The notes: a model not told the origin generated them from the sequence alone. A DNA stretch of 64,000 nucleotides from Massilia sp. Leaf139 (GCF_001424165.1 NZ_LMOJ01000026.1:167043-231042); one strand, 5' to 3'. Numbered from the stretch's first letter, positions 36,385 through 48,470 are shown. Translations and numbers: made by a program.

Positions 36385-37487
36385 CAGGTTTTCTCCAGCC
36401 AAAGGGGCCGCTGCCGGCCATGCACGGTCACGGCCGGCCAGCGCGGATCGAGGGTGAGGTTGTCCAGTCCCTGCGGGCCGAGGAGGAAGGTGTCCTCGAT
36501 CTTCAGGCCCGCGAAGCTGGGGTTGAATGCGAAGGCCATGCCCGCTTCCAGTTCGGTCGCCGTGCTGGCGGTGGCGACGATCTCGCGCGCCAGGTAGCCG
36601 GTGATGCCGCCCTGATGGTGTTCGTCGATCGCGCCCTGGCGGTCGGCATGCTTGTAGGCGGCGGCGAAGGCGTGGTACACGGCCGACAGCGATTTGCCGG
36701 GCACCACGGTGGCCAGGCCCGTGGCCTCGACTTCCATCAGCGCCTGCTGTTCCTGCGGCGCTGCATTTCCACTCAAATTCGCAAAGCTCACGAAACGGGT
36801 CAGGTTCGCATACAGGCCGTGGCGGCGTGCGCAGAACACCAGCATCGCGCGTTCTCCGATCGGCTCATGCGAGGGCGTCGGATGGCGGTACGCCGGCAGG
36901 CGGCGCGCGCCGGCGGCCAGCACCAGGGCCGGATGGATGCCGCGCCGCCAGAGTGCCGCGGCGCCGGCCGCTGCCAGGTCGTATTCCGTCCACTCGGGCC
37001 GCGCGGCGGCCAGGGTGTCCGTCATCGCTTCGGCGGCCTCGCGCCCGAGCACACGGTAGCGCGCCTGCTCCGACTCCATCAGCACCAGGCGGCGCTGGCG
37101 CAAGGCCGTCGGCAAGGGCTGCTCGCTGCCGTGCGGGCGATCCGACAGCACCAGGCCGTCGCCCGCCACGCCGAGCAGGTAGCGCGTGCGCAGTTCGACC
37201 TGCGCCCAGGGCGTGACGTGGAAGGTGAAACCGGCCGGCACTTCCTCTTCGCGCAGGCGCGCCGCCTCGATCTCGTCGGTCAGGATGACGGCTTCGTCGC
37301 GCGTGACCAGCACCTCGGCCACGCCTGCTTCGGCCGTATGCAGCACCGCGCTCGAGCCGCCGGCGGTCGCCCAGGCGAACCAGTCGACGCCGCGCAGGCA
37401 GATCGCCGCGGCGCCCGTCGTCTCGAGGCAGCCGCGCAGCAGCGCCAGCTTGGCCGCCACTTCGGCGGCGCGCTCGGCCGCGCTCAT
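36384..37487 (-). CDS. M24 pita-bread-fold protein, probably without metal centre
   Basis: 367 aa from the ATG at 37487, which overlaps the galT stop (ATGA). The N-terminal creatinase-like domain and C-terminal pita-bread fold are recognisable (ESEQARYRVLGREAAEAMTD, ARPEWTEYDLAA, HHQGGITGYLA, LKIEDTFLLG). In true M24 peptidases five metal ligands, Asp-Asp-His-Glu-Glu, are needed. Here the first Asp region reads VFCARRHGLYANLTRF, with the second Asp replaced by Asn, and the first Glu region reads FAFNPSF. Only the His and last Glu appear kept. It may therefore be a metal-free hydrolase like creatinase, or a binding protein. Its place between galT and galK is unusual. Confidence 0.85.
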   Translation of the reverse strand: MSAAERAAEVAAKLALLRGCLETTGAAAICLRGVDWFAWATAGGSSAVLHTAEAGVAEVLVTRDEAVILTDEIEAARLREEEVPAGFTFHVTPWAQVELRTRYLLGVAGDGLVLSDRPHGSEQPLPTALRQRRLVLMESEQARYRVLGREAAEAMTDTLAAARPEWTEYDLAAAGAAALWRRGIHPALVLAAGARRLPAYRHPTPSHEPIGERAMLVFCARRHGLYANLTRFVSFANLSGNAAPQEQQALMEVEATGLATVVPGKSLSAVYHAFAAAYKHADRQGAIDEHHQGGITGYLAREIVATASTATELEAGMAFAFNPSFAGLKIEDTFLLGPQGLDNLTLDPRWPAVTVHGRQRPLWLEKT

Positions 37488-38575
37488 GCGCCCTCCAGCG
37501 AGACGCTCACCGCCTGCAGTTCGGCCGCCGTATTCTCGGGCAGCACGTCCATCGCGAACATGCCGGCGCCCAGCTCGGTGCCGGCCAGGTATTTCAGGCG
37601 GTCGCGCGAACGGTAAGGCGGATAGAACTGGGCATGCAGCTGGGTTTCGGGATGCGCCATGCCGTCCGTGGGCGCCTGGTACCAGGCCATCAGGTAAGGG
37701 AAAGGCCGGTTCCACATCGTCTCGTACTTGAGCAGCACCGTTTTCAGGCAGCGTGCCAGGCTGGCGCGCTGCGCATCGGACAGCGAGGCGAAGTCCGGGC
37801 AGGGTTCGGTCGGCATTACCCACACCTCGTATGGGTAGCGCGCGCAGGCCGGTACGAAGGCGATCGCATGGTCGTCCTGGTACAGCACGCGGCGCCCGTC
37901 GGCCGCTTCGTTCTTGGCCATGTCGCACAGCAGGCTGGTGCCATGCTCCAGGTACCATTCGCGCTCCTGCGCCAGCATGCGCGCCGGTACTTGCGGCACG
38001 AAGGGGTAGGCGTAGATCTGGCCGTGCGGATGGTGCAGCGTCACGCCGACTTCGGCGCCGCGGTTCTCGAATGGCAGCACGTATTCGATGTGGGCATTCG
38101 CACCGATGCGGCGCGTGCGCTCGCCCCAGACCTGCAGCAGCAGTTCGATGCGCGACAGCGGCAGGTGCACCAGGGCCGTGGTCGGATCCTGGGTGAACAC
38201 CACGACTTCGCAGTGGCCGTTGGCGGGCGCGGTCGGCACCGTCAGCTGCGGCGGATCGTGCGAGGCCAGCGCCAGCGAGGGAAAGCGGTTGTCGAACACG
38301 GCGATCTCGTAATCGCCCTGGGGCAGCTCGGTCGGGTTCGCGGGGTCGCGCGTCACGGCCAGCGGGTTGTACTCCGGCGGCGGCAGGAAGGTGCGGTTCT
38401 GGCGGAATCCGGCATAGGTCACCCATTCGCCGCGCAGCGGATGCCAGCGCAGGTGGGGGTTGGCGTTCATCGGATCCGGGAACGGGCTGGGCGCAACGAT
38501 CCCGTCCGGAATGGGCTGGTTGCTGTAGAGGGTCAGTTGTCGTCCGTCGGGCTTCGTCAGTTCTTTACTGTGCAT
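37484..38575 (-). CDS. galT: Galactose-1-phosphate uridylyltransferase
   Basis: 363 aa, first gene of the galactose operon. It transfers UMP between UDP-glucose and galactose-1-phosphate in the cytosol. The nucleophile His lies in LHHPHGQIYAYP (HPHGQ), with RHPLRGEWV-type opening as WHPLRGEWVTYAG, and QLHAQFYPP near the C-terminus. It is slightly longer than E. coli GalT by about 15 residues at the N-terminus. A candidate operator palindrome lies about 90 bases upstream. Confidence 0.97.
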   Translation of the reverse strand: MHSKELTKPDGRQLTLYSNQPIPDGIVAPSPFPDPMNANPHLRWHPLRGEWVTYAGFRQNRTFLPPPEYNPLAVTRDPANPTELPQGDYEIAVFDNRFPSLALASHDPPQLTVPTAPANGHCEVVVFTQDPTTALVHLPLSRIELLLQVWGERTRRIGANAHIEYVLPFENRGAEVGVTLHHPHGQIYAYPFVPQVPARMLAQEREWYLEHGTSLLCDMAKNEAADGRRVLYQDDHAIAFVPACARYPYEVWVMPTEPCPDFASLSDAQRASLARCLKTVLLKYETMWNRPFPYLMAWYQAPTDGMAHPETQLHAQFYPPYRSRDRLKYLAGTELGAGMFAMDVLPENTAAELQAVSVSLEGA

Positions 38576-38666
38576 GGCATCGCTTCACGTCGGCAAATCA
38601 CGGGCAAATACATGCGGCGCAGGCAAACAACATCCCTGCGACCACGGCTAGGGGGTGATCCTAACA

Positions 38667-38680
38667 TGGCGTTTACGCCA
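38667..38680. promoter_or_regulatory. Candidate operator upstream of the galactose operon
   Basis: TGGCGTTTACGCCA is a perfect 14-bp palindrome about 90 bases before galT, in a position where a LacI/GalR- or TetR-type repressor could act. No regulator gene is adjacent. No convincing promoter hexamers were found beside it. Confidence 0.4.
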
Positions 38681-38818
38681 CATTTTCCGGGCGTAACGTA
38701 TGTATTTTCCAACAGTTAATGACTCAGCGGAGCGCGGATGGGGGGAGCAAAGAGCGGGGCTGCTTCTCTCCTATGAAAACGCTAGCGATCGGCCATCTCG
38801 GCAAGGTCGCAGAGACGA

Positions 38819-38842
38819 TTTTGTAGGCCTAAACCTACAAAA
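38819..38842. promoter_or_regulatory. Inverted repeat TTTTGTAGG-N6-CCTACAAAA
   Basis: Two perfect 9-bp arms flank CCTAAA. The half-site TGTAGG is the same as in the three boxes at 15394-15446. The remainder of 38581-38944 has no supportable gene. Confidence 0.45.
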
Positions 38843-38944
38843 CGATTGGAAGTATTTACGGGGTGCGGCAAGACAAACTCTGACAAGCCCAACAAGCGCG
38901 CCGGCCACCGAAAAGCATGCACGAAGTGCTGTGGCGGATGGGAA

Positions 38945-38969
38945 ACGCCGGCGCATGACGCGCCGGCGT
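38945..38969 (-). terminator. Hairpin after the M20 peptidase gene
   Basis: ACGCCGGCGC and GCGCCGGCGT form a perfect 10-bp stem with loop ATGAC, seven bases past the stop on the minus strand. Only three T residues follow, so termination may be incomplete. Confidence 0.55.
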
Positions 38970-38975
38970 GCGGGA

Positions 38976-40502
38976 TTACTTCGCCAGCTCGGCCAGTACC
39001 GCCGTGTACATCTGCAGGTTCAGCAGCAGCTGCTTGAGCGTGATGAACTCATGCTCCGAGTGGCCCGTGTAAACCTGGCCCGGCATGCCGGGGCCGAAGC
39101 TGACGGCATTCGGGAACAGGCGCGAATTGGTGCCGCCGCCGATCGCTACCGGCTTCGGATCCTTCATGCCGGTGAAGTAAGAAAACACGTTCATCAGGAT
39201 CGGCAGCTGCGGCGCGTCCTTGCGCAGCCAGGGCTCGCTCGTCTTCACCGTGATGTTCGACAGCGCGATGTTCTTCTGCTGCCAGGCCGCCAGCGCCGCA
39301 TTCACCTCGCCGGTGAGCTGCTCGATGCTCTTGCCCTGCGGGCGGCGCAGGTTGATCGAGACTTCGATGCCCTCGTCCTTCTGGCGGATCACGGTGGGCG
39401 ACACTGTCATCCGGCCCATGAAGCTGTCGCGGTAGGCGATGTTCCCGAACTGTTCGCCATACATGCCGGTGCCCACCATCTGGTTCAGGTAGTTGACCGC
39501 GGCGCCGGCGCTCGTATTCGGCCAGCTTTGCACGGCCAGCGCATCGGCCAGCATCGCCACCGCGTTCACGCCGTCCTCGGGTTTCGAGGAGTGCGCCGAG
39601 ACGCCGCGCGCGCGCACTTCCAGGTCGTTGCCATTGCGCGTGAACGTGTAGCGCATGCCTTCCTGCTGCGCGCCGCGCGCGCGGATCTGCGCCTCGATGG
39701 CGGCGCCGGCGTTGGCAATCGTCGCCGTGGCGTCTTCCGGAATCTGGCTGCCGAAGAAGCCGCCGCCGAAAGCGGCAATGTGCGCTTCGCCGGCCTGCGG
39801 CTGCACCGCGTTCGCCTTGGGGAAGGTGACGGCGATCGTGCCAGAGGCTTTCTCGGCCACCACCGCCGGATATTCGGCGTCGAGCGTGATGTTCATTTGC
39901 GGCGGCTCGTGGGTTTTCAGGAAGTCGACCAGCGGCTGCCAGTTCGATTCCTCGCCCATGTACACATACAGTTCGATGCGCTTACTGAGCGGCAGCTGCT
40001 GATCCTTCAATGCCTTCATCGCATACAGGGCGGTTGCGATCGGGCCCTTGTCGTCCTCGGCGCCGCGCGCCAGCAATTTACCCGGCTCGCTCGTCTGGTC
40101 GAGCACGAAGGGCGACTTCTTCCATTTCGACGGATCGACCGGCTGCACGTCGCCGTGGGTGACGATGCCGACCCGCTCCTCGCCCTTGCCCATGCCGACG
40201 ATGAACACCCAGCCGTGATCGGCGAAGTCGAAACCGAGACGGCTTGCCTCACTTTTCAGGTAGTTTTTGAAAGCGATGTGCTGCGGATCCTGATCCGAGG
40301 GGATCTTCGGGTCGGCCACCGTATTGAAGCTGACCAGGCCGGCCAGGGTCTTGACGACGTCGGTGCGGTAGGTAGTGACGGCATACTTGGCGGCCTTGAC
40401 GGCGGCCGGACTCGGCACGGCGGCGGCGCTTCCCTGGGCAGGTGCGGCAGCGGCCTGCACCGCGATGGCCAGCAACAGGCTGGCGAGGATGGTTCGTTTC
40501 AT
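38976..40502 (-). CDS. M20 family dipeptidase, exported
   Basis: 508 aa from the ATG at 40502, after a GGAGAC. A Sec signal (TILASLLLAIAVQAAAAPA) exports it. The zinc motifs of the M20/PepV type are present: THGDVQPVD (His, Asp), RGAEDDKGP (Asp) and MGEESNW (catalytic and ligand Glu), with HSSKPEDGVNA in the dimerisation part and YTGHSEHEF giving the last His. It likely hydrolyses dipeptides in the periplasm using two zinc ions. Confidence 0.92.
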   Translation of the reverse strand: MKRTILASLLLAIAVQAAAAPAQGSAAAVPSPAAVKAAKYAVTTYRTDVVKTLAGLVSFNTVADPKIPSDQDPQHIAFKNYLKSEASRLGFDFADHGWVFIVGMGKGEERVGIVTHGDVQPVDPSKWKKSPFVLDQTSEPGKLLARGAEDDKGPIATALYAMKALKDQQLPLSKRIELYVYMGEESNWQPLVDFLKTHEPPQMNITLDAEYPAVVAEKASGTIAVTFPKANAVQPQAGEAHIAAFGGGFFGSQIPEDATATIANAGAAIEAQIRARGAQQEGMRYTFTRNGNDLEVRARGVSAHSSKPEDGVNAVAMLADALAVQSWPNTSAGAAVNYLNQMVGTGMYGEQFGNIAYRDSFMGRMTVSPTVIRQKDEGIEVSINLRRPQGKSIEQLTGEVNAALAAWQQKNIALSNITVKTSEPWLRKDAPQLPILMNVFSYFTGMKDPKPVAIGGGTNSRLFPNAVSFGPGMPGQVYTGHSEHEFITLKQLLLNLQMYTAVLAELAK

Positions 40503-40629
40503 GTCTCGAAGGGTCTCCATTGCATAGGCGCAACGAGTCTAGCACAGGGTTCCGCGCCGCGTCCCCGCACACGGACGGCCCGCATTTCCGGTATCGTTGC
40601 TGTCAACGACAAGACCAACGAGGACTTCC

Positions 40630-41493
40630 ATGAGCGACAAACTGGTGCGCCGCATCCACCCGGCGCTGCGCGACGACATCGGGGACCTGGTCACCCAGCG
40701 CCCCGTGCCCAGCCGCCACCTGGATCAGGTCGATCCCTTCCTGTTCCTGAACCACCACGGCCCGCAGACCTACCCGCCGCACAACCGCGGCCTGCCCTTC
40801 GGCCCGCATCCGCACCGCGGCTTCGAGACCGTCACCTTCATCCTCGAGGGCATGCTGACCCACAAGGACAGCGCCGGCCACGAGAGCATCATTCGCGCCG
40901 GCGGCGTGCAGTGGATGACGGCCGGCAGTGGCCTGATCCACGCCGAGATTTCGCCGCGCGAATTCCTGGAAACGGGCGGCCCGCTCGAGATCCTGCAGCT
41001 GTGGGTCAACCTGCCGCCGCACCTGAAGATGACGGCGCCCGCCTATATCGGCCTGCAGAAGGAAGACATCCCGGCGCTGTCCCTCGACGGCGGCCGCGTG
41101 ACCATGCACCTGACAGCGGGCGAGTGGGAAGGCACACGAGGCCCGGTGAATTCGCTCACTGGCGTCTTCATGAGCACGGTCGCCTTCCAGGCCGGCGGGC
41201 GCCTGCGCGTGCGCGGCCTGGCGCAGCGCAACGTCTTCCTCTATGTCGTGCGCGGCGCGCTGCAGGCCGGCGTGGCCGACGACCGCATCAGCGCCTTCCA
41301 CCTGGTCGAATTCGGCAGCGAAGGCGACGAACTCGAGATGACGGCGCTGGAAGACGCGGTGGTGCTGTTCGGCCACGCCGAGCCGATCGGCGCGCCGGTT
41401 GTCTCGCACGGGCCTTTCGTGATGAACTCGCGCGCCGAGATCGAGCAGGCGATCCGCGACTACCAGGCCGGGCGCTTCGGGCCGCCGATGTAA
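40630..41493 (+). CDS. Pirin family protein
   Basis: 287 aa with GAGGA six bases before the ATG. The double cupin of pirins is visible: DPFLFLNHHGPQTYPPH, FGPHPHRGFETVTFILEG with the metal-binding His residues, and the conserved VQWMTAGSGLIHAE. Bacterial pirins (such as YhaK, YhhW) bind iron and some act as quercetin dioxygenases. It is a stand-alone gene upstream of asparaginase. Confidence 0.93.
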   Translation: MSDKLVRRIHPALRDDIGDLVTQRPVPSRHLDQVDPFLFLNHHGPQTYPPHNRGLPFGPHPHRGFETVTFILEGMLTHKDSAGHESIIRAGGVQWMTAGSGLIHAEISPREFLETGGPLEILQLWVNLPPHLKMTAPAYIGLQKEDIPALSLDGGRVTMHLTAGEWEGTRGPVNSLTGVFMSTVAFQAGGRLRVRGLAQRNVFLYVVRGALQAGVADDRISAFHLVEFGSEGDELEMTALEDAVVLFGHAEPIGAPVVSHGPFVMNSRAEIEQAIRDYQAGRFGPPM

Positions 41494-41569
41494 AGACGAA
41501 GGGGCGGTGCGCCGCGTTCGCGGCGGCTCGATTAGAGTGGACGAATCAGCCACTTCACGAGATCCGAGC

Positions 41570-42601
41570 ATGCACGCAGCCCCCGTCGTCCCCCTCGTCG
41601 CCACCACGCGTGGCTATCCCGCCGCCGGTTACACGGTCGAAAACGTCCACGCCGGCGCCATCGCCGTCGTCAACCGCGACGGCCGCCTGCTGGCCTGGGC
41701 CGGCGATCCGCAGTACCAGACCTTTACCCGCTCGGCCCTGAAACCCTTCCAGGCCCTGCCCTTCCTGCTGTCCGAAGGCGCGGCCAAGTTCGGGCTGGCG
41801 CAGGAAGAACTGGCGCTGCTCTGCGCCAGCCATTCAGGCGAGGAAAAGCACCTGGCGGGCGTGCGCTCGATCCTCGGCAAGATCGGCCTCGACATCGGCC
41901 ACCTCGAATGCGGCTGCGGCGTGCCCCTCTACTACGAATACAACAACCTGCCGGTGCCGCAGGACGAATCCTGGACGCCGCTGCACCACAACTGCTCCGG
42001 CAAGCACAGCGGCTTCCTGGCCTGGTGCCGCCACCATGGCGCGGCGACGACCGGCTATGTCGAGCCGGATCACCCGCTGCAGAAGGCGATCCGCGGCGCG
42101 CTCGCCGACGCCGCGAACCTGCCCGAGTCGAGCATGCCGACCGGGATCGACGGCTGCTCGGCGCCGAACTACGCGCTGCCGCTGGCGAGCCTGGCCCACC
42201 TGTACGCGCGCCTGGCGCAAGGCGAACAGGATGCGCGCCTGGGCCAGGCGCTCGGCCCCCTGTTCGACGCCATGACCGGGCGCCCCGACATGGTCTCGGG
42301 CACCGAGCGCAGCGACCTGGTCTTGATGACGGCGGGCGGCGGCGACTGGGTCGCCAAGATCGGCGCCGATGCGGTGCAGGCGATCGGCATCCGCTCGCAA
42401 GGCATCGGCATCGCGATCAAGATCGCCGACGGCAACAACCGCGGCCTGCACACGATCACCTACAACGTGCTCGATCAACTGGGCCTGCTCGACGACGCCA
42501 AGCGCGCCGTGCTGGAGCGCTTCCGCCAGCCGCAGATCCGCAATGCGCGCGGCACGGTGGCGGGCGACATGCGAACCCTGTTCACCCTGCAACGGGCCTG
42601 A
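41570..42601 (+). CDS. Asparaginase, AnsA/thermolabile type (PF06089)
   Basis: 343 aa. It belongs to the Rhizobium etli AnsA group, unrelated to E. coli asparaginases: SALKPFQALPFLLSEGA, LLCASHSGEEKHLAGV, HNCSGKHSGFLAWCR and GIDGCSAPNYALPL are its hallmark blocks, containing the paired Cys and Ser/Lys active-site residues. It hydrolyses L-asparagine to aspartate and ammonia in the cytosol. Only five bases separate it from the downstream SDR. Confidence 0.93.
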   Translation: MHAAPVVPLVATTRGYPAAGYTVENVHAGAIAVVNRDGRLLAWAGDPQYQTFTRSALKPFQALPFLLSEGAAKFGLAQEELALLCASHSGEEKHLAGVRSILGKIGLDIGHLECGCGVPLYYEYNNLPVPQDESWTPLHHNCSGKHSGFLAWCRHHGAATTGYVEPDHPLQKAIRGALADAANLPESSMPTGIDGCSAPNYALPLASLAHLYARLAQGEQDARLGQALGPLFDAMTGRPDMVSGTERSDLVLMTAGGGDWVAKIGADAVQAIGIRSQGIGIAIKIADGNNRGLHTITYNVLDQLGLLDDAKRAVLERFRQPQIRNARGTVAGDMRTLFTLQRA

Positions 42602-42605
42602 CACC

Positions 42606-43634
42606 ATGCGCACGCTTCGGCTGATGCACCTGCTGGTGCTGCTGCCCTTTCTGTTACTCGGCGGCTGCGCCGCCACGCTCGGCCCCGACGAGGCGGCGGC
42701 GGTGGCCGGCAAGACCTATGTCGTCACCGGCGCCTCGAGCGGCTTCGGGCGCGGCGTCGCCCTGAAGCTCGGGGCCATGCGCGCCAACGTGGTGCTGGCC
42801 GCGCGCCGCACCGCCGTCCTCGAGGAGGTCGCGGCGCAAGTGCGCGCCGCCGGCGGCCATGCCCTCGTCGTGACTACCGACGTCGCCCAGCCCGAGCAGG
42901 TGGAAGCCTTGGGCGCGGCGGCGCTGGCGCGCTTCGGGCGCATCGACGTCTGGATCAACAATGCCGGCGTCGGCGCCATCGGCGAATTCGACAAGGTGCC
43001 GCTGGCCGACCATGCGCGCGTGGTCGACGTCAACCTGAAGGGCGTCATCTACGGCAGCCATGTCGCGCTGCGCCAGTTCCGCCAACAAGGCGCCGGCACC
43101 CTGGTCAACATCGGTTCGGTGGAAAGCGAGATCCCGCTGGCCTACCACGCCTCGTATGCCGCGACCAAGGCCGCCATCCTCGGGCTCGGGCGCGCGCTGC
43201 GCGAAGAACTGCGCCTCGGCGGACAAAGCCGGATTGCGGTCGCGACGGTGCTGCCCTGGGCCGCCGACACGCCCTTCTTCAACGTCGCGGCCAACTACAC
43301 CGGACACGCGCCGCGCATGGCGCTGATGGACGATCCGGCCAAGGTGATCGACGTCATCGTGCGCGCCTCTGTGTATCCGCGCGAGGAGGTGCCGGCCGGC
43401 TGGAAGGCGCGCGCCGCCTACTGGTCGCACCGCGTCGCGCCCGACCTGGTCGAGCGCGTCTCGGCCAACATCGCGTATGCCGAACAGTTCGAAAAAGCCG
43501 GGCCGGCGCCGAACGGCAGCAATGCGATCCACCAGCCGCAGGCCGACGATGGCAGCGGCAGCCGCACCGGCGTCGAGGGCGGCGTGCGGGCGCGCATGGC
43601 GCGCGAGGATGCGGCGCGCAAAGCCGGGCCTTAA
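42606..43634 (+). CDS. SDR oxidoreductase with lipoprotein-type N-terminus
   Basis: 342 aa. The first 23 residues form a lipoprotein signal (MHLLVLLPFLLLGGCAA with Cys in a lipobox-like LGGC). The rest is a classical SDR: TGASSGFGRG, NNAG, IGSVES and YAATK with the catalytic Ser, Tyr and Lys. The C-terminal ~60 residues are a basic, disordered tail. Rossmann enzymes that need NAD(P) are rarely exported, so either the segment is only a membrane anchor facing inwards or the cofactor is obtained elsewhere. It may be co-transcribed with asparaginase. Confidence 0.88.
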   Translation: MRTLRLMHLLVLLPFLLLGGCAATLGPDEAAAVAGKTYVVTGASSGFGRGVALKLGAMRANVVLAARRTAVLEEVAAQVRAAGGHALVVTTDVAQPEQVEALGAAALARFGRIDVWINNAGVGAIGEFDKVPLADHARVVDVNLKGVIYGSHVALRQFRQQGAGTLVNIGSVESEIPLAYHASYAATKAAILGLGRALREELRLGGQSRIAVATVLPWAADTPFFNVAANYTGHAPRMALMDDPAKVIDVIVRASVYPREEVPAGWKARAAYWSHRVAPDLVERVSANIAYAEQFEKAGPAPNGSNAIHQPQADDGSGSRTGVEGGVRARMAREDAARKAGP

Positions 43635-44500
43635 GCCACCAGCCGTCGGAGCATCGCGGCAAGCGGCTCCAGCACTTCCTTGTCCGTCCAGTAGCTGTTG
43701 TGCGAGAGCGGATTCCAGCTCTTGAGCATCCAGCCGATCGCTCCCTGCCCGGCATTGATGGTGCGGTCTTCGACCAGCGCACGGTAGCCGGCCGACAGCG
43801 GCTGCAGCGGCCAGCCGAGCACGTCGTCGGGGTCGTACAGGTTCAGCCAGTGGAAGCGCGCGGTCGGCGGCGCGATCGGCTTGATGTGCATCTCCTTGTG
43901 CGCGGCGACAAAAATCGGGATGTTGCAGCCGGTCGTCACCAGGGCGCTGCAGGTGCCCGCCGCCAGGAAGCGCTTTTCGCGCTCGCTCAGAAGGCGCCCG
44001 ATCGCCACGCGCGACCAGCCATCGATGTCGCGCCAGACGCCGGCCTCGACCCGTCCGCCGCCCAGCGCCTTTTGCGCATCGTAGATGTAGCTCGACAGTA
44101 CCTGGCAGCCGAGCGAATGGGCGAGGAAGACGACCGGAATGTCCGGCAGCGCCGGATTGGCCGCATGCGCGGCCAGCAGGGCGCGCGCGATCTGTCCCTG
44201 CGCCAGTTCGTAGACCGAGCCCGGATCTTCCTTGCGGGTCTCCAGTCCGGCGGCGTCGGCAAAGCCGAACAGCATGAACTTGCGCAGATCGTCGTAATGG
44301 ACACGGCTGCCCCGCTCGACGCGTTCCCACACCAGCTGCTCGTTCGGCTGCAGGATGTCCTGGTAATACACCGCGTGAAAGGTGGCGCGCTCGCGCAGCG
44401 CGGGCCCCAGGCGGGTGCGCATCTCGCCGAACACGCCGGCGGCATAGTCGCGCGGCGTCTCGCCCATTCCGTGAACCGTGATCAATGCGACCTGGGGCAT
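43631..44500 (-). CDS. Alpha/beta hydrolase
   Basis: 289 aa from the ATG at 44500, with GGAGG four to five bases upstream. VHGMGETPRDY gives the oxyanion loop and FLAHSLGCQVLSSYI the nucleophile elbow (GxSxG as AHSLG). No signal peptide is present, so it is cytosolic. The stop codon overlaps that of the convergent SDR by four bases. The substrate is unknown; proteins of this shape are often annotated as lipase/esterase-like. Confidence 0.8.
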   Translation of the reverse strand: MPQVALITVHGMGETPRDYAAGVFGEMRTRLGPALRERATFHAVYYQDILQPNEQLVWERVERGSRVHYDDLRKFMLFGFADAAGLETRKEDPGSVYELAQGQIARALLAAHAANPALPDIPVVFLAHSLGCQVLSSYIYDAQKALGGGRVEAGVWRDIDGWSRVAIGRLLSEREKRFLAAGTCSALVTTGCNIPIFVAAHKEMHIKPIAPPTARFHWLNLYDPDDVLGWPLQPLSAGYRALVEDRTINAGQGAIGWMLKSWNPLSHNSYWTDKEVLEPLAAMLRRLVA

Positions 44501-44785
44501 GGCGACCTCCGTGGATGTAAGAAACGGCCTCATCAATGAAGCGGATTCCTAACTCCAGCTTACCACCAGCGGCCTCAGCGTGGCGGGTGTCTCGCAGCCG
44601 ACAACGCCAGTTCACATTTTTCCTTTACCGAATTTGTTATGGGAACTATAATTTTCTTAAACATAACTGCATTTGTCCAATTGTATGTACACGATTTCGT
44701 GCCGATCGCTTGCCGAAACAGTCCTTCCCGCATGCATGCGGATGGCAGCGATGCGTACGCGGACGGACGGCATCGGAGGGCATGC

Positions 44786-45567
44786 ATGAACCCGCTGCTG
44801 TTTCCCGATTACGCAGAAGCGATCCGGAATCTCGACCTGGCCACGATTCGCAGCCCGGACGCGCTGCCCGAGCGCTTCCTGCTGGCGCGCGAGGGCAAGA
44901 TCAGCATGCATTACATCCCCTTCGAGCATGTGAACCCGCGCGCGCGCGTCGTCGTGGTCGGCATCGCGCCCGGCTTCGTGCAGTGGAAGATTGCGATGGC
45001 CGAGGCGCAGCGCCAGATGGCGGCCGGCGCCGCGCAGGCCGAGGTGCTGCGCGCGGCGCGCCTGGCGGGCGCCTTCAGCGGCGCCATCCGCCCGAACTTC
45101 GTCGCCCTGCTCGACGCGATCGGCGTGCAGCGCTGGCTGGGCATCGCCAGCTGCGCCTCGCTGTTCGACGCCGACGCCCAGCTGGTGCAGATCAGCGCCA
45201 TCCTGCGCCACCCGGTGTTCGTCGACGGCCGCAACTACAGCGGCACGCCAGGCATGGCGAAGATCCCCTTCCTGCGCGAGCAAGTGCTGCGCTATTTCGC
45301 CCACGAAGCGGCCCAGCTGCCTGACGCCCTCTACATTCCGATGGGCGGCAGCGTTGCCGAGGGCCTGGACTGGTTGGCGCGCGAAGGCGTGATCCGGCGC
45401 GACCGCATCCTGCACGGCCTGCCCCATCCCTCCGGCGCGAACGCCGAACGCGTTGCCTATTTCCTGGGCCGCAAGGAACGCGCCCTGCTCTCCTCGCGCA
45501 CGAACGCGCGCCAGATCGACGCGGCCCGTTCGACCTTGATGGCGCAGATGCAGGCGCTCACCGAAAG

Positions 45568-45571
<4 letters not shown>
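44786..45571 (+). CDS. Uracil-DNA glycosylase superfamily-like protein
   Basis: 261 aa from the ATG at 44786, with GGAGGG six bases upstream. VVVVGIAPGFVQWK resembles the UDG motif I region (GxAPG), and HGLPHPSGANAERVAYF resembles motif II (HPSxxxxxR). The usual active Asp is not seen and the substrate is unclear. It may be a distant DNA repair glycosylase or a binding protein with the same fold. Its stop overlaps that of the convergent hybrid kinase. Confidence 0.65.
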
Positions 45572-48285
<2,714 letters not shown>

Positions 48286-48470
48286 GCTTGGGTCGGCGCT
48301 CTTGATGGCACGTTGGAATCGGCGTGAGAATTATCCGATTATAGCGGCCGAAACCGTGCCAACACAGCGCCAAATGCGCAGGCGTGAACAGGTCATGCAG
48401 GGTGAATGAACCCCATGCGCGCGGCATGAAAACGGGCGCGGCGCGCCCGCGCCGCTTATTTACTTCTCGA

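Noticed and set aside
38576..38944. Coding potential between galT and the M20 gene
   Set aside because: Only short frames without ribosome sites; the region is better explained as regulatory DNA with two palindromes.
38700..41741. 1013-codon plus-strand ORF
   Set aside because: It runs antisense to the M20 peptidase and out of frame through pirin, both of which have clear domains. High GC produces such open shadow frames.
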